Assembly: GCF_018122655.1 (NCBI RefSeq)
Contig: NZ_JAGRQC010000001.1
Location: 930,001 to 994,000 of the forward strand
Direction: 5' to 3'
Source: Stakelama marina
GTDB lineage: Bacteria > Pseudomonadota > Alphaproteobacteria > Sphingomonadales > Sphingomonadaceae
Length of the DNA: 64,000 nucleotides
Shown here: positions 49,647-60,287 of the stretch, one piece after another
Layout: each line of letters starts with the position of its first letter
How positions within the stretch are numbered: position 1 is the stretch's first letter
The notes under the pieces: generated by a model
Seen by the model: the letters and a program-made list of their open reading frames with translations, nothing else
Databases searched by the model: none
What the model was told of the DNA's origin: nothing
Program-made: the position numbers and the translations under genes

Positions 49647-50754
49647 AGCCGACCCCAAGATCCGCGCCGAAGATTCGCCGGCGATCGACTATCCTGCCGA
49701 GCCGGAGGAATTTGCCGCCGGTGCCGCCGTCGCGCCCGACAGAAAGAAGCGCCGGTGGAAGCGCCCGCTGCTGATGATCTCGCTGCCGCTGATCGTGGCG
49801 GCGATCGCCGGCTATGTCTGGCTGACTTCGGGCCGCTTCGTCTCGACCGACAACGCCTATGTTTCACAGGACAAGGTTGCGGTGTCGAGCGATGTCGCCG
49901 GCCGCATCGTCAAGGTCGACGTCGATGAGAACCAGCATGTGAACAAGGGCGACCTGCTGTTCCAGATCGATCCCGACCCGTACCGCATCGCGCTCAATCA
50001 GGCGAATGCGCAGATCGCCGACGCGCAGGTCCAGGTCGCGACACTCCGGTCCAACTATGCCGGCACCAGCGCCGATATCGAGGCTGCCCGCGACCGCATC
50101 CAGCAGGCTCAGGAAGATTATGACCGCCAGGCGGCGCTGATGAAGCGCGGCTTCACCACGCGCGCGCGGCTTCAGGAAGCGCAGCACGCCGTCGAACAGG
50201 CCAAGGCGCAGCTCCAGAGCGCGCAGGCCAGCGCGGCCGAGGCAAAGGCCAAGCTGTCGTCCGGTTCGGCCGTTCCCGGCGAGAATCCAGCGATCGCCGC
50301 GGCCAAGGTCGCCCGCGACAAGGCGCAGCTCGATCTCTCGCGCACCAAGGTCTATGCCCCCGTCGCCGGCACCGTGACGCAGACCGACCGGCTGGTCGTC
50401 GGCCAGCAGATGATGACCGGCCTGCCCGCCGTCACCATCGTCGCCGACAACCGCTCGTGGATCGAGGCCAACTTCAAGGAAACCGACCTTCAGAAGATGC
50501 GCCCCGGTCAGCCCGCGGAAATCACCTTCGACGCCTATCCCGACGTCAAGCTGAAGGGCCATGTCGCCAGCATCGGCGCGGGCACCGGATCAGAATTCTC
50601 GGTCATCCCGGCGCAGAACGCGACCGGCAACTGGGTGAAGGTCACGCAGCGCGTACCGGTCCGCATCGCCATCGACGACAAGAGCCCGCGTCAGCTGATC
50701 GCCGGCATCTCGGCAAGCGTGACGGTGGACGTGCGCGACCATGGCCAGCGCTAA
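49639..50754 (+). CDS. emrA: EmrA-type membrane-fusion protein
   Basis: HlyD-family periplasmic adaptor of 371 residues that joins the EmrB pump to an outer-membrane channel. It has one N-terminal membrane segment (PLLMISLPLIVAAIAGYVWL), then VSTDNAYVSQDKVAVSSDVA, GRIVKVDVDENQHVNKGDLL, a coiled-coil hairpin (about 110-205, rich in Ala, Gln, Lys), the second half (YAPVAGTVTQTDRLVVGQQM), and IEANFKETDLQKMRPGQPAE of the EmrA type. Its start overlaps marR and its stop overlaps emrB by 14 bases. Confidence 0.94.
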   Translation: MAEADPKIRAEDSPAIDYPAEPEEFAAGAAVAPDRKKRRWKRPLLMISLPLIVAAIAGYVWLTSGRFVSTDNAYVSQDKVAVSSDVAGRIVKVDVDENQHVNKGDLLFQIDPDPYRIALNQANAQIADAQVQVATLRSNYAGTSADIEAARDRIQQAQEDYDRQAALMKRGFTTRARLQEAQHAVEQAKAQLQSAQASAAEAKAKLSSGSAVPGENPAIAAAKVARDKAQLDLSRTKVYAPVAGTVTQTDRLVVGQQMMTGLPAVTIVADNRSWIEANFKETDLQKMRPGQPAEITFDAYPDVKLKGHVASIGAGTGSEFSVIPAQNATGNWVKVTQRVPVRIAIDDKSPRQLIAGISASVTVDVRDHGQR

Positions 50755-52363
50755 TTCGGCTTCCAGACCCGGCGCGGCGGCACCCTCCCCCGCCTCGCGC
50801 CAGGCTGCGGCGGCGCCCAAGGCTCCCTCTCGGGGCGTCGCCGCACTTCCCGTTGAAAATCGCGGGCTGCTGACCGTCGGCGTCATGCTGGCGACGATCA
50901 TGCAAATCCTCGATTCGACGATCGCCAACGTGGCGCTGCCGCACATGCAGGCCTCGCTCGGCGCCACCGCCGATACCGTCACCTGGGTGCTGACGAGCTA
51001 TATCGTCGCCTCGGCGATCGCGATTCCCGCGGCGGGCTGGCTGTCGGACAAGATCGGGTCGCGCAACCTCTTCATCTTCTGCATCGTCGGCTTCGTCGCC
51101 TCGTCGATGCTGTGCGGCCTCGCCACCGGCCTGACCGAAATGGTCGCGTTCCGCTTCGTCCAGGGCACCTGCGCGGCGTTCATGAACCCGCTCAGCCAGA
51201 CGGTGATGATGGACATCAACCCGCCCGAAAAGCAGGCGCGCGCGCTGTCGATCTGGGGCATGGGCATCATGATCGGCCCGATCCTCGGTCCCGTGATCGG
51301 CGGCTGGCTGACCGAAAGCTATAACTGGCGCTGGGTCTTCTACATCAACGTACCGCTCGGCATCGCCGCCTTCGCGATCCTGTGGGCACTGCTCCCTTCG
51401 CGGCCGCAGCGCGAGCGCCAGTTCGACCTGTTCGGATTTTCGATGCTCGCCGTCGCCGTTGCCGCCTTTCAGCTCATGCTCGACCGTGGTCAGAACCAGG
51501 ACTGGTTTTCGTCGTGGGAGATCATCGTCGAGGGCCTCGTCGCGATCTCGTGCTTCTGGGTATTCCTCGTCCACCTATTCACCGCGAAGAACCCGCTGTT
51601 CGACAGGGAAATCCTGCGCGACCGCAACCTGATGACCAGCGTCGCCTTCATGCTCGTCGTCGGCATGGTGCTGATCGCGACGATGGCGCTGCTGCCGCCG
51701 ATGCTCCAGACGCTCTATGGCTATCCCGTGCTCGACACCGGCTTCCTGATGATGCCGCGCGGTGTCGGCGTGTTGATTTCGATGTCGATCGCGGGTCAGC
51801 TGCTCCAGCGCAATTTCGACGCGCGCATCCTTGTCGGGACCGGCCTGGTCATCGCGATCTGGTCGCTCTACGACATGACCGGCTGGACGCTGATGATGGG
51901 CACGATGCCCTTCATTCTGACCGGCCTGATTCAGGGGCTTGGCCTCGGCCTGATCTTCATCCCGCTCAACACGCTCGCCTTCGGCACGCTCGACCCGCAA
52001 TACCGGACAGAGGGCACCAGCCTGATGAACCTCGCGCGCAATGTCGGCGCGTCGGTCGGCATCTCGGTCGTCACTGCAGAGCTTGCCCGCAATCTCCAGC
52101 AGAGCCATTCGGACATCGCCCAGCACATCACGCCGCAGGCATTCCCGTTCGATCCCGGTCTTGCCCAGGCGCTGGGCAGCGCCGGCGACGCCGCGGCGGC
52201 GATGGTCAATGGCCTTGTAACCCAGCAGGCGGCGATGGTCGCGTATCTCGACGACTTCAAGCTGATGATGGTGATGACCGCCGTCGCGATCCCGCTGGTG
52301 TTCCTGCTGAAGCGCCCCGAAGCCCGTCAAGGCGCCAAGGCCGAGCCGGTGGACATGCACTGA
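50741..52363 (+). CDS. emrB: EmrB-type DHA2 multidrug efflux transporter
   Basis: Major-facilitator drug:H+ antiporter of the DHA2 (14-segment) subfamily, 540 residues. Motifs: LDSTIANVALPHMQASLGAT, SYIVASAIAIPAAGWLSDKI (motif A GWLSDKIGSR), RFVQGTCAAFMNPLSQTVMM, IWGMGIMIGPILGPVIGGWL (motif C) and LIFIPLNTLAFGTLDPQYRT. It exports hydrophobic compounds together with EmrA; the outer-membrane partner is not in this operon. Expression is probably controlled by the MarR protein at the head. A pair of inverted repeats follows the stop. Confidence 0.95.
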   Translation: MASANSASRPGAAAPSPASRQAAAAPKAPSRGVAALPVENRGLLTVGVMLATIMQILDSTIANVALPHMQASLGATADTVTWVLTSYIVASAIAIPAAGWLSDKIGSRNLFIFCIVGFVASSMLCGLATGLTEMVAFRFVQGTCAAFMNPLSQTVMMDINPPEKQARALSIWGMGIMIGPILGPVIGGWLTESYNWRWVFYINVPLGIAAFAILWALLPSRPQRERQFDLFGFSMLAVAVAAFQLMLDRGQNQDWFSSWEIIVEGLVAISCFWVFLVHLFTAKNPLFDREILRDRNLMTSVAFMLVVGMVLIATMALLPPMLQTLYGYPVLDTGFLMMPRGVGVLISMSIAGQLLQRNFDARILVGTGLVIAIWSLYDMTGWTLMMGTMPFILTGLIQGLGLGLIFIPLNTLAFGTLDPQYRTEGTSLMNLARNVGASVGISVVTAELARNLQQSHSDIAQHITPQAFPFDPGLAQALGSAGDAAAAMVNGLVTQQAAMVAYLDDFKLMMVMTAVAIPLVFLLKRPEARQGAKAEPVDMH

Positions 52364-52383
52364 CGCACAACTCGGCACCGTCA

Positions 52384-52473
52384 CCCCGGACTTGATCCGG
52401 GGTCCACGGCGCTACGCCAACCTGAACGAGCGCGGCGAATGTGCCTGCCTCGATGCCGGATCAAGTCCGGCAT
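52384..52473. repeat. Inverted pair of a palindromic dispersed repeat
   Basis: CCCCGGACTTGATCCGGGG at 52384-52402 and ATGCCGGATCAAGTCCGGCAT at 52453-52473 (21 bases, arms of eight) share the GGACTTGATCC core in opposite directions. Each folds as a hairpin and the two can pair. They lie between convergent genes (emrB and asd), so they may serve as a two-way terminator. The layout resembles REP/BIME-like elements common in sphingomonads. Confidence 0.75.
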
Positions 52474-52510
52474 GACGGCTGGAAGATGCGCCTATGCTGC
52501 GCGACAGTCC

Positions 52511-53539
52511 CTACGCCGCCTTCTTCAAATGCCGCCGCCCGAGCAGTTCCGCGATCTGCACCGCGTTCAGCGCGGCGCCTTTGCGCAGATTGTCGCTAAC
52601 GCACCATAGCGCGATGCCGTTGTCGACGGTGGGGTCGTCGCGCACGCGGCTGATATAGGTCGCATATTCGCCGACGCATTCGACCGGGGTCACATATCCG
52701 CCGTCCTCGCGCTTGTCGACGAGCATCACGCCCGGCGCCTCGCGCAGGATTTTCTGCGCATCCTCGGCCGACAGCTCTTCCTCGAACTCGATGTTGAGCG
52801 CTTCGGAATGGCCGACGAATACCGGCACGCGCACGCAGGTGGCGGAGATCTTGACCTTGGGGTCCATGATCTTCTTGGTCTCGACGACCATCTTCCACTC
52901 TTCCTTGGTCGATCCGTCTTCCAGAAAGACGTCGATGTGCGGAATGACATTGAAGGCGATCTGCTTGGTGAACTTCACCGCTTCGGGCTGGTCGCCGACG
53001 AAGATGTTGCGGCTCTGCTCGAACAGCTCGTCCATGCCCGATTTCCCGGCGCCCGACACCGACTGATAGGTCGCGACGACGACGCGCTTGATCTTCGCCG
53101 CATCGTGCAGCGGCTTCAGCGCGACGACCATCTGCGCGGTCGAGCAATTGGGGTTGGCGATGATGTTCTTCGCGCGATAGCCGTCGATCGCTTCGGGGTT
53201 CACCTCGGGCACGATCAGCGGCACGTCCGGGTCCATGCGATAGAGCGACGAATTGTCGATCACCGTACATCCCGCGGCGGCGAATTTGGGCGCGTAGATC
53301 TTGGTCGCTTCCGATCCGATGGCGAACAGCGCCATGTCCCAGCCGGTGGGATCGAAATGCTCGATATTCTTGATCTTCAGCTTCTTGCCGGTCTCGCCAT
53401 ATTCGACCTCGTCACCGGTCGAACGCGACGACGCCAGCACGGCGATCTCGTCGGCCGGAAATTCGCGTTCGGCAAGGATGTTGAGCATTTCGCGCCCGAC
53501 ATTGCCGGTCGCGCCCGCCACCACCACACGATAGCCCAT
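52511..53539 (-). CDS. asd: Aspartate-semialdehyde dehydrogenase
   Basis: Reduces aspartyl phosphate to aspartate semialdehyde in the lysine, threonine, methionine and diaminopimelate pathway. The 342-residue product starts MGYRVVVAGATGNVGREMLN (NADP-binding loop). It has IDNSSLYRMDPDVPLIVPEV, the nucleophilic Cys in NPNCSTAQMV, SGAGKSGMDEL and IPHIDVF. The frame runs upstream without stop as far as 54064, but that extension reads against the gene on the other strand, so I start at the ATG at 53539. Confidence 0.96.
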   Translation of the reverse strand: MGYRVVVAGATGNVGREMLNILAEREFPADEIAVLASSRSTGDEVEYGETGKKLKIKNIEHFDPTGWDMALFAIGSEATKIYAPKFAAAGCTVIDNSSLYRMDPDVPLIVPEVNPEAIDGYRAKNIIANPNCSTAQMVVALKPLHDAAKIKRVVVATYQSVSGAGKSGMDELFEQSRNIFVGDQPEAVKFTKQIAFNVIPHIDVFLEDGSTKEEWKMVVETKKIMDPKVKISATCVRVPVFVGHSEALNIEFEEELSAEDAQKILREAPGVMLVDKREDGGYVTPVECVGEYATYISRVRDDPTVDNGIALWCVSDNLRKGAALNAVQIAELLGRRHLKKAA

Positions 53540-53725
53540 TGTTCTTGTGCTTCCCTTCTCGATCGTTCGCGTGCGCCCTATCGCGGCAACGCGCCGCTTG
53601 CCAACAAAAATACGTTTGCCGGGGCAAAGACGCACGATTTGTGCTAAGACATGCGCCTGCGATCGCACATGGCGACGCATCCGCCAGACATCAAGCCGAC
53701 GGAGAGAATGTTGGGAGAATAGGTC

Positions 53726-54532
53726 ATGGCTATCACGAGCGATATCGGCGCCACCGCACCCGAAACCGGGCATTCGCGGATACGAACGATCACGTCCGCC
53801 GATCTGAGCGCCGCACTGCGCGACGGCTGGGCGGATTTCTCGGACAGACGCGGCGACCTGATCCTGCTCGGCCTGCTCTACCCGCTTGTCGGCTTCCTCG
53901 CCGTGATGGCCAGCCTCGGCACCTTCCGCCTCGACATGATCTTCCCCGTCTTCGCAGGGCTGACGCTGCTCGGCCCGCTCGTCGCCACCGGCTTCTACGA
54001 ACTCGCCAGGCGGCGCGAGGCGGGCGAGGATGCGAGCTGGAACCACTTTTTCGATGTCATGCAAAGCCCGTCCTTCCCCGCGATGCTCGGCATCGGCGGC
54101 GGGCTGTTCCTAATATTCGGGTTCTGGATGATCGCGGCAGCGGGTATTTATGCCGTGTTCCTCGGCGAGGTTCCCGACACGATCGGCGGCCTGCTTTCGC
54201 AAGTCTTCGGCACATCGGCAGGCTGGCAGATGATGATCGTCGGCAATCTTGTCGGGCTTGTGCTCGCGCTCGTCGTGCTCGCCGTCAGCACCGTCTCGCT
54301 GCCGATGCTTGTCGATCGCAATGTCAGCGCGGCCGAAGCGGTTTCGACCTCGGTCGCCGCCTTCCGTGCGAACACCGCGGTCATGCTGCGCTGGGGACTG
54401 ATCGTCGCGGCACTGCTGGTGCTCGGCGCGATCCCGCTGCTCATCGGCCTCGCTGTCGTGCTGCCCGTGCTCGGCTACGCGACATGGCACCTCTATACGC
54501 GGCTGGTCGAACGAGAGACGGGGATCCGCTGA
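53726..54532 (+). CDS. DUF2189 family membrane protein
   Basis: A 268-residue inner-membrane protein of the DUF2189 family, function unknown. It has about six membrane segments (LILLGLLYPLVGFLAVMASL, MIFPVFAGLTLLGPLVATGF, MLGIGGGLFLIFGFWMIAAA, MMIVGNLVGLVLALVVLAVS, VAALLVLGAIPLLIGLAVVL). Family-like motifs are ADFSDRRGD and GFYELARRREAGEDASWNHF. It stands alone between asd and the S9 peptidase gene. Confidence 0.85.
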   Translation: MAITSDIGATAPETGHSRIRTITSADLSAALRDGWADFSDRRGDLILLGLLYPLVGFLAVMASLGTFRLDMIFPVFAGLTLLGPLVATGFYELARRREAGEDASWNHFFDVMQSPSFPAMLGIGGGLFLIFGFWMIAAAGIYAVFLGEVPDTIGGLLSQVFGTSAGWQMMIVGNLVGLVLALVVLAVSTVSLPMLVDRNVSAAEAVSTSVAAFRANTAVMLRWGLIVAALLVLGAIPLLIGLAVVLPVLGYATWHLYTRLVERETGIR

Positions 54533-54553
54533 CGCCGATCCCCGCCGTGCCCG

Positions 54554-56833
54554 TTATTTCCGGTTCTTCACCGTGCGGTCGAAGAAGTTGAAGATCGTCG
54601 TCCAGACATGGATGTCGCTACCCGCGGTATGCGTCTTGCCGGGGTAGAACATCATTTCGAACGGAACGTCGGCGGCCTGCAGCTTCGCCGCCAGCAGCGT
54701 CGAGTTTTCGAACACCACATTGTCGTCCGACATGCCGTGGAGCAGCAGCATCGGATCGGCGATCTTCGGCGCATCGGCGATGGCGTCGGCCGCGGCATAG
54801 GCTTCGGGCACCTTGTTCGGATCGCCCATATAGCGTTCGGTATAGTGGGTGTCGTACAGTTCCCACTTGGTCACCGGCGCGCCCGACACACCCGCTGCGT
54901 ACACGCCCGGATTGGCCTCGAGCATCTTCAACGTCATGTATCCGCCATAGGACCAGCCATAGGTCCCGATACGCTTCGGATCGACGAAGTCGAGCGACTT
55001 GAGATAGTTCGCACCAGCAAGCTGGTCGCGCACCTCGACCGATCCCATCGCATGCCAGATCGCGTCTTCGAACTCGGTGCCGCGATTGGCCGATCCGCGA
55101 TTGTCGATCTGGAAGAAGATATAGCCCTTGTCGACGATATACTGGCGCATCGGCCCGCCCCATGCGCGGCTGACGGTCTGCACATGCGGTCCGCCATAAT
55201 GCTGGAACCAGACCGGGTATTTCTTCCCCGGTTCGAGCGGCGGTGTGATCATTTCCCAGTGCAGCACCGCGCCGTCATCGGTCGTGATCGTGCCGAATTT
55301 CGTCTCGCGGTGGCTGGCGAGATAGGGATGATAGGGATGGTTCTCTGCCTCGACGCTGTTCTGGCTGATCCATTCGAGACGCTGCCCGTCGGCATCAGCA
55401 AGATAGACCTGCTCGGGCTGGTCCGAATTCGACCGCGTGACGATCATCCTGCTGGCATCGGCATCCATCTTGGCGCTGCTCCACCAGCCCGCCTGCGTCA
55501 GCCGCGTGACGACGCCCGGATTGGCCAGATCGACCGAATAGACGTCGCGCTCCAGCACATCGTCCTTGTTGGCGGTGAAATAGACGCGCCCCTTGGTCTG
55601 ATCGACGCCGACCAGACCGGCCACGTCCCAGTCGCCCTCGGTCAACTGCGTCCATTTTCCGGCATTGAAGCGGTAAAGGTGACCGTGTCCGTCGCGCTCC
55701 GACCACCAGATCAGGCTGCCGTCCCTCAGCGGGCGATAGGCGTCGGACAGGTTGATCCAGCTATGTTCGGCGGCCTTTTCGCTGAACAGTATCTGCGACG
55801 CGCCCGAAATCGGGTTCACGGCAAGCATGTCGAGCTCCGTCTGCGCCCGGTTCTCGCGCTGGACGAGCAGCGTGCGCCCATCGGGCGTCCAGTCGACCCG
55901 CGCGAGATAGATATCGGGGTCACTGCCCAGATCGACCTTCACGCGGCCCGTCCCGTCGGGCTTCATCACATAAAGCGAGACCGCGACGTTTGGCGTGCCC
56001 GCCGCCGGATAGCGCTGGTTATACACCTTCGTCCCGTCGGCGCCGATCGCCGCGCGCGTGACGACGCCGACGGGCGCCTCGTCGAAGCGTTCGACCGCGA
56101 TGCGCTTGTCGCCTGGCGACCACCAATATCCGGTCGAACGGTCCATTTCCTCCTGCGCGACGAATTCGGCCTCGCCCCAGTGAACGGTGCCCTTGCCGGT
56201 CTTCGTCACGTCGCGCGCATCACCGCCGCCGATCGGCTGGACGAAAAGATTCTGGTCGCGCACGAAGCTGACATAGCCGCCATCGGGGCTGATGACCGGG
56301 TTCAGCTCGCTCGTCTTGGTATTGGTCAGCCGCCGCACGGACCCGTCGATCCCCGCCAGGTACAGGTCGCCGTCGAGCGGCACGAGCAGCGACTTGCCGT
56401 CGGGCGCCCAGTCATAGGCGACGATCCCCTTCAGGTTGGTGATCCGCGCCCGCTCGCGCTGCATCTTCTCGGCCTCGGTCAGCTCGGCCCCGGTGCCGAC
56501 CTTTTTCGAATCGACCAGCATCCGCCAATCGCCCGTGGTCGTGTCCATCGCCCACAGGTCGTACCGGTCCTTCTCGTCGGGCCGGTTGCGCAGCACCGTG
56601 ACGAGCTTTCCGTCGGGCGACAGCTTCAGCGCGCGCGGACTCGCACCCGACAGGTTCGGGCTGCTGAACAACCGGTCGAGCGTGAGCTTCTTCGCGGTCT
56701 GCGCCTCTCCTCCCGCATCGGCCGGGCTGGTCGCGACTGTTGGATTGGCGGGCGTCGCCGGCTCTTGCTGTTCAGCCGCCATCGCCGACCCTCCCACCAT
56801 CGCCACTGCCAGCCCGAACAGCCATATCCGCAT
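54554..56833 (-). CDS. S9-family dipeptidyl peptidase IV-like peptidase
   Basis: Secreted prolyl oligopeptidase-family enzyme, 759 residues, that removes dipeptides from N termini of peptides. The start at 56833 gives a signal peptide (MRIWLFGLAVAMVGGSAMAA). A DPP-IV N-terminal beta-propeller domain (about 60-480: EAEFVAQEEMDRSTGYWWSP, RIAVERFDEAPV, YVDHT-like blades) comes before the catalytic hydrolase domain (about 500-750) with GTYGWSYGGYMTLKML (nucleophile Ser), LLHGMSDDNVVFE (Asp) and PGKTHTAGS (His). The EE pair that reads the substrate amino terminus in DPP-IV corresponds to QEEMDRS. Likely role: protein or peptide nutrition in the periplasm. Confidence 0.94.
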   Translation of the reverse strand: MRIWLFGLAVAMVGGSAMAAEQQEPATPANPTVATSPADAGGEAQTAKKLTLDRLFSSPNLSGASPRALKLSPDGKLVTVLRNRPDEKDRYDLWAMDTTTGDWRMLVDSKKVGTGAELTEAEKMQRERARITNLKGIVAYDWAPDGKSLLVPLDGDLYLAGIDGSVRRLTNTKTSELNPVISPDGGYVSFVRDQNLFVQPIGGGDARDVTKTGKGTVHWGEAEFVAQEEMDRSTGYWWSPGDKRIAVERFDEAPVGVVTRAAIGADGTKVYNQRYPAAGTPNVAVSLYVMKPDGTGRVKVDLGSDPDIYLARVDWTPDGRTLLVQRENRAQTELDMLAVNPISGASQILFSEKAAEHSWINLSDAYRPLRDGSLIWWSERDGHGHLYRFNAGKWTQLTEGDWDVAGLVGVDQTKGRVYFTANKDDVLERDVYSVDLANPGVVTRLTQAGWWSSAKMDADASRMIVTRSNSDQPEQVYLADADGQRLEWISQNSVEAENHPYHPYLASHRETKFGTITTDDGAVLHWEMITPPLEPGKKYPVWFQHYGGPHVQTVSRAWGGPMRQYIVDKGYIFFQIDNRGSANRGTEFEDAIWHAMGSVEVRDQLAGANYLKSLDFVDPKRIGTYGWSYGGYMTLKMLEANPGVYAAGVSGAPVTKWELYDTHYTERYMGDPNKVPEAYAAADAIADAPKIADPMLLLHGMSDDNVVFENSTLLAAKLQAADVPFEMMFYPGKTHTAGSDIHVWTTIFNFFDRTVKNRK

Positions 56834-56996
56834 GCCTTCAATCCTCGAAGAAATAGGCGCCCGCGACTGCAAGCGCATGGTGCCGTGCGTTATTGCCGGG
56901 CAAAGGTTCCGCGTAAAGGCCGCGCTTTGGCAACGCCTCGCCGCGCTTGCGGCCAGTCATCGCCTGAAAAAGCCGGTTGGACGCAACGCGGCTTGA

Positions 56997-58136
<1,140 letters not shown>

Positions 58137-58176
58137 GCCGATTGAACATCGGCCGCAGCCGGTGCGTTGAGGCTGT

Positions 58177-58650
58177 ATGAGCAGAGCTTTTGTCAAGGAA
58201 GATTCCGACGCCCCGCCGCCCCCGCCGCTGCCGCGAACCGTCAGCGATGCGCCCAACCGCGTGACCCCGCGCGGCCTCCGCCTGATCGAGGAGGAGGTTG
58301 CCCGGCTCGAGCAGCAACTTGCCGCAGCGGACGAGGAGGGCCGCCCGCTCATCGAGCGCGATCTCGACTATTGGCGCCTGCGCCGAAACACCGCCCATGT
58401 CGAACGCCCGCCCGAAGACGCATCGTCGGTGGCCTTCGGCACCCAGGTAGATCTCATCCGCGACGGCAAGCCGATGACGATCCGCATCGTCGGCGAGGAC
58501 GAGGCCGATCCGAAGACCGGCGACATCGCCTGGACCTCTCCGCTCGTCACCGCGATCGAAGAACTCAAACCCGGCGACACGACCGAATTCGAAGCCGGCG
58601 GCCGCATCCAGGAACTCGAAATCGTTTCGGTTTCGGCTGTCGATCGCTGA
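58177..58650 (+). CDS. GreA/GreB-type transcription elongation factor
   Basis: A 157-residue factor with an N-terminal antiparallel coiled coil (TPRGLRLIEEEVARLEQQLA, LIERDLDYWRLRRNTAHVER) and a C-terminal FKBP-like Gre domain (FGTQVDLIRDGKPMTIRIVG, EDEADPKTGDIAWTSPLVTA, KPGDTTEFEAGGRIQELEIV). The coiled-coil tip is acidic (AADEEGRP), as needed for transcript cleavage by RNA polymerase. An N-terminal extension with a proline run precedes it. It is most like the GreB branch but clear separation needs alignment. It lies 40 bases behind mreB. Confidence 0.85.
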   Translation: MSRAFVKEDSDAPPPPPLPRTVSDAPNRVTPRGLRLIEEEVARLEQQLAAADEEGRPLIERDLDYWRLRRNTAHVERPPEDASSVAFGTQVDLIRDGKPMTIRIVGEDEADPKTGDIAWTSPLVTAIEELKPGDTTEFEAGGRIQELEIVSVSAVDR

Positions 58651-58728
58651 CGCGGTGGTGACGAGCGGCGTACAATCGTATCGATAGAAGGTCGTCGACT
58701 TCCTGAACCGTCGCACGAAATATGCTTG

Positions 58729-58768
58729 CCTTTCGCGAAAGGTCGTGAAAGTTATATCCCTGATATAA
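58729..58768. promoter_or_regulatory. Two palindromes upstream of the lipoprotein gene
   Basis: CCTTTCGCGAAAGG (58729-58742) is a perfect 14-base palindrome, and TTATATC-CCT-GATATAA (58752-58768) is a perfect inverted repeat of seven-base arms. The second ends directly before the AAGGGGGA ribosome site and TTG start. They may be operators, or part of the promoter region of the broken gene. No known regulator consensus is matched. Confidence 0.45.
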
Positions 58769-58781
58769 GGGGGATTTTCAT

Positions 58782-60203
58782 TTGGTTCGCGCTGAAATGT
58801 TGCGGAGGGGCGCTGCCTCCGCACTCGCCATTGGTATCGTCACACTTACCGCTTCGTGCGGCGGCGGCGGAGGAACGACCCCGACGCCAACCGCTGCGAA
58901 CCACGCACCTGCCTTCACTTCGGCAGCAAGCGCCTCGGTCGTCGAAAACAGCGATGGCGTGGCCTACACAGCCACTGCGACCGATGCCGATGGCGATCCC
59001 GTGGCGATCACCATCTCGGGCGGAACGGATGCCAATGCGTTCGATCTGACCGATGGCGATCTGACCTTCGTTTCAAGACCCGACTTCGAACGACCGGACG
59101 ACGCCAATGGCGACAATATCTACAACGTCACGCTGACGGCATCCGACGGCAAGGGCGGCAAGACTTCGCTTGCAGTCAGCGTAGAGGTCACGAACGATCA
59201 CGAAGGCGTCAATCTTTCCAAAATAGCGGACGGGTTCGGCACCGACGCCGTGATTGCCGCTCGTACCGACAAGAGCGGCCTCATCGTCATTTCGCAGGAC
59301 GGCTCCGTGCATCAAGTCGACGCTGCGACCGGGACTGTCAGCGACATCGGCAACGTGTTCAAGGCAGGCGAAACAGGGCGTGTTCTCGCTGTCGCCGATT
59401 TCAACCGATACGGCGTCGCAATGCTCGACATCGCTTCGCGTGGAGTGATCGTTCGCTCGGTCCCGCTTCTGGATTCATTGAACCAATATACGATCGATGC
59501 CCAAATGGCGGCACCTTCGACAATGTAGGCTCGCGGTACCCTGTTTATCGGCGGCGACGGCTTCCTGTTCGGCGCGCTTGGCGATCCGTCTGGCAACTTC
59601 GCGCAGGACGCGGCGTCAGGCTATGGCAAATTTTATCGGGTGCAGGTCGATCCCTATTGTGGGGCGTCATTCTATACCTACTGCATTTCCGCAGAACTGT
59701 TCGGCGACGGGGTTCATGCCCCGGCGGGTGGAGGCGCATTCCAGGGTTACAGCTTTCTCCTCGACCGTGGGACCGATCAGCAGGAGGAAGTCGACTATTT
59801 CAATCAGAATGCAAGGCCTCTCGATTTCGGCTGGCCCTATCGCGAAGGCACCTATGAGCGCGTTGCCAATCCTCCGGCGGCCGTCATCGGGCCATCGCTT
59901 ACCTATGCGCATGGCGACGGGACTTTCGACGGCACGGGTCTTACGGGCGGCATCGCATATTCGGGTTCGATCGGCAGCCTCGACGGTAAGGTGATCGTGA
60001 CCGACGAAACCGGAAAGTTCTTCACCTTTCCCGCCACATTCCTTTCAGACGGTTTTTTGCACCGGGCAGACGAAATGGAAAACCATACCGCCGATTTCAC
60101 GCCCGAATCGGGGGCTATAAAGCGCCCCGCAGCAATTGTTCGCGACTATGCAGGCCGTCTGTTCGTACTTGGTGGCGACGGGGCGCTGTACGGCACCAAC
60201 TGA
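58782..60203 (+). pseudogene. Cadherin-like / PQQ-dehydrogenase-like lipoprotein, amber-interrupted
   Basis: Reads as one protein broken by an in-frame TAG at 59526-59528. The first half (248 residues) starts at TTG behind a good AAGGGGGA site, has a lipoprotein signal (LTASCGGGGG), a cadherin-like repeat (NHAPAFTSAASASVVENSDG, YTATATDADGDPVAITISGG, DANGDNIYNVTLTASDGKGG) and a beta-propeller-like beginning. Reading through in the same frame continues sensibly (ARGTLFIGGDGFLFGALGD, then NARPLDFGWPYREG as in PQQ-dependent sugar dehydrogenases, and LSDGFLHRADE) to the stop at 60203. A point mutation or a programmed event could explain it; a plain pseudogene is more likely. Confidence 0.8.
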
Positions 60204-60230
60204 TCCCGCGCGCTACCGCGACATGCAACG

Positions 60231-60268
60231 AAAAAGGGCGCGGAAGCCATCGCTTCCACGCCCTTTTC
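60231..60268 (-). terminator. Rho-independent terminator after rplS
   Basis: A long inverted repeat (AAAAGGGCG, GGAAGC / GCTTCC, CGCCCTTTT) with a short CATC-like loop spans 60231-60268. T-rich ends lie on both strands, so it may end rplS transcription on the minus strand and also the lipoprotein gene on the plus strand. It lies 20 bases after the rplS stop. Confidence 0.85.
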
Positions 60269-60287
60269 ATGTCGCAGCGCGAACCGC

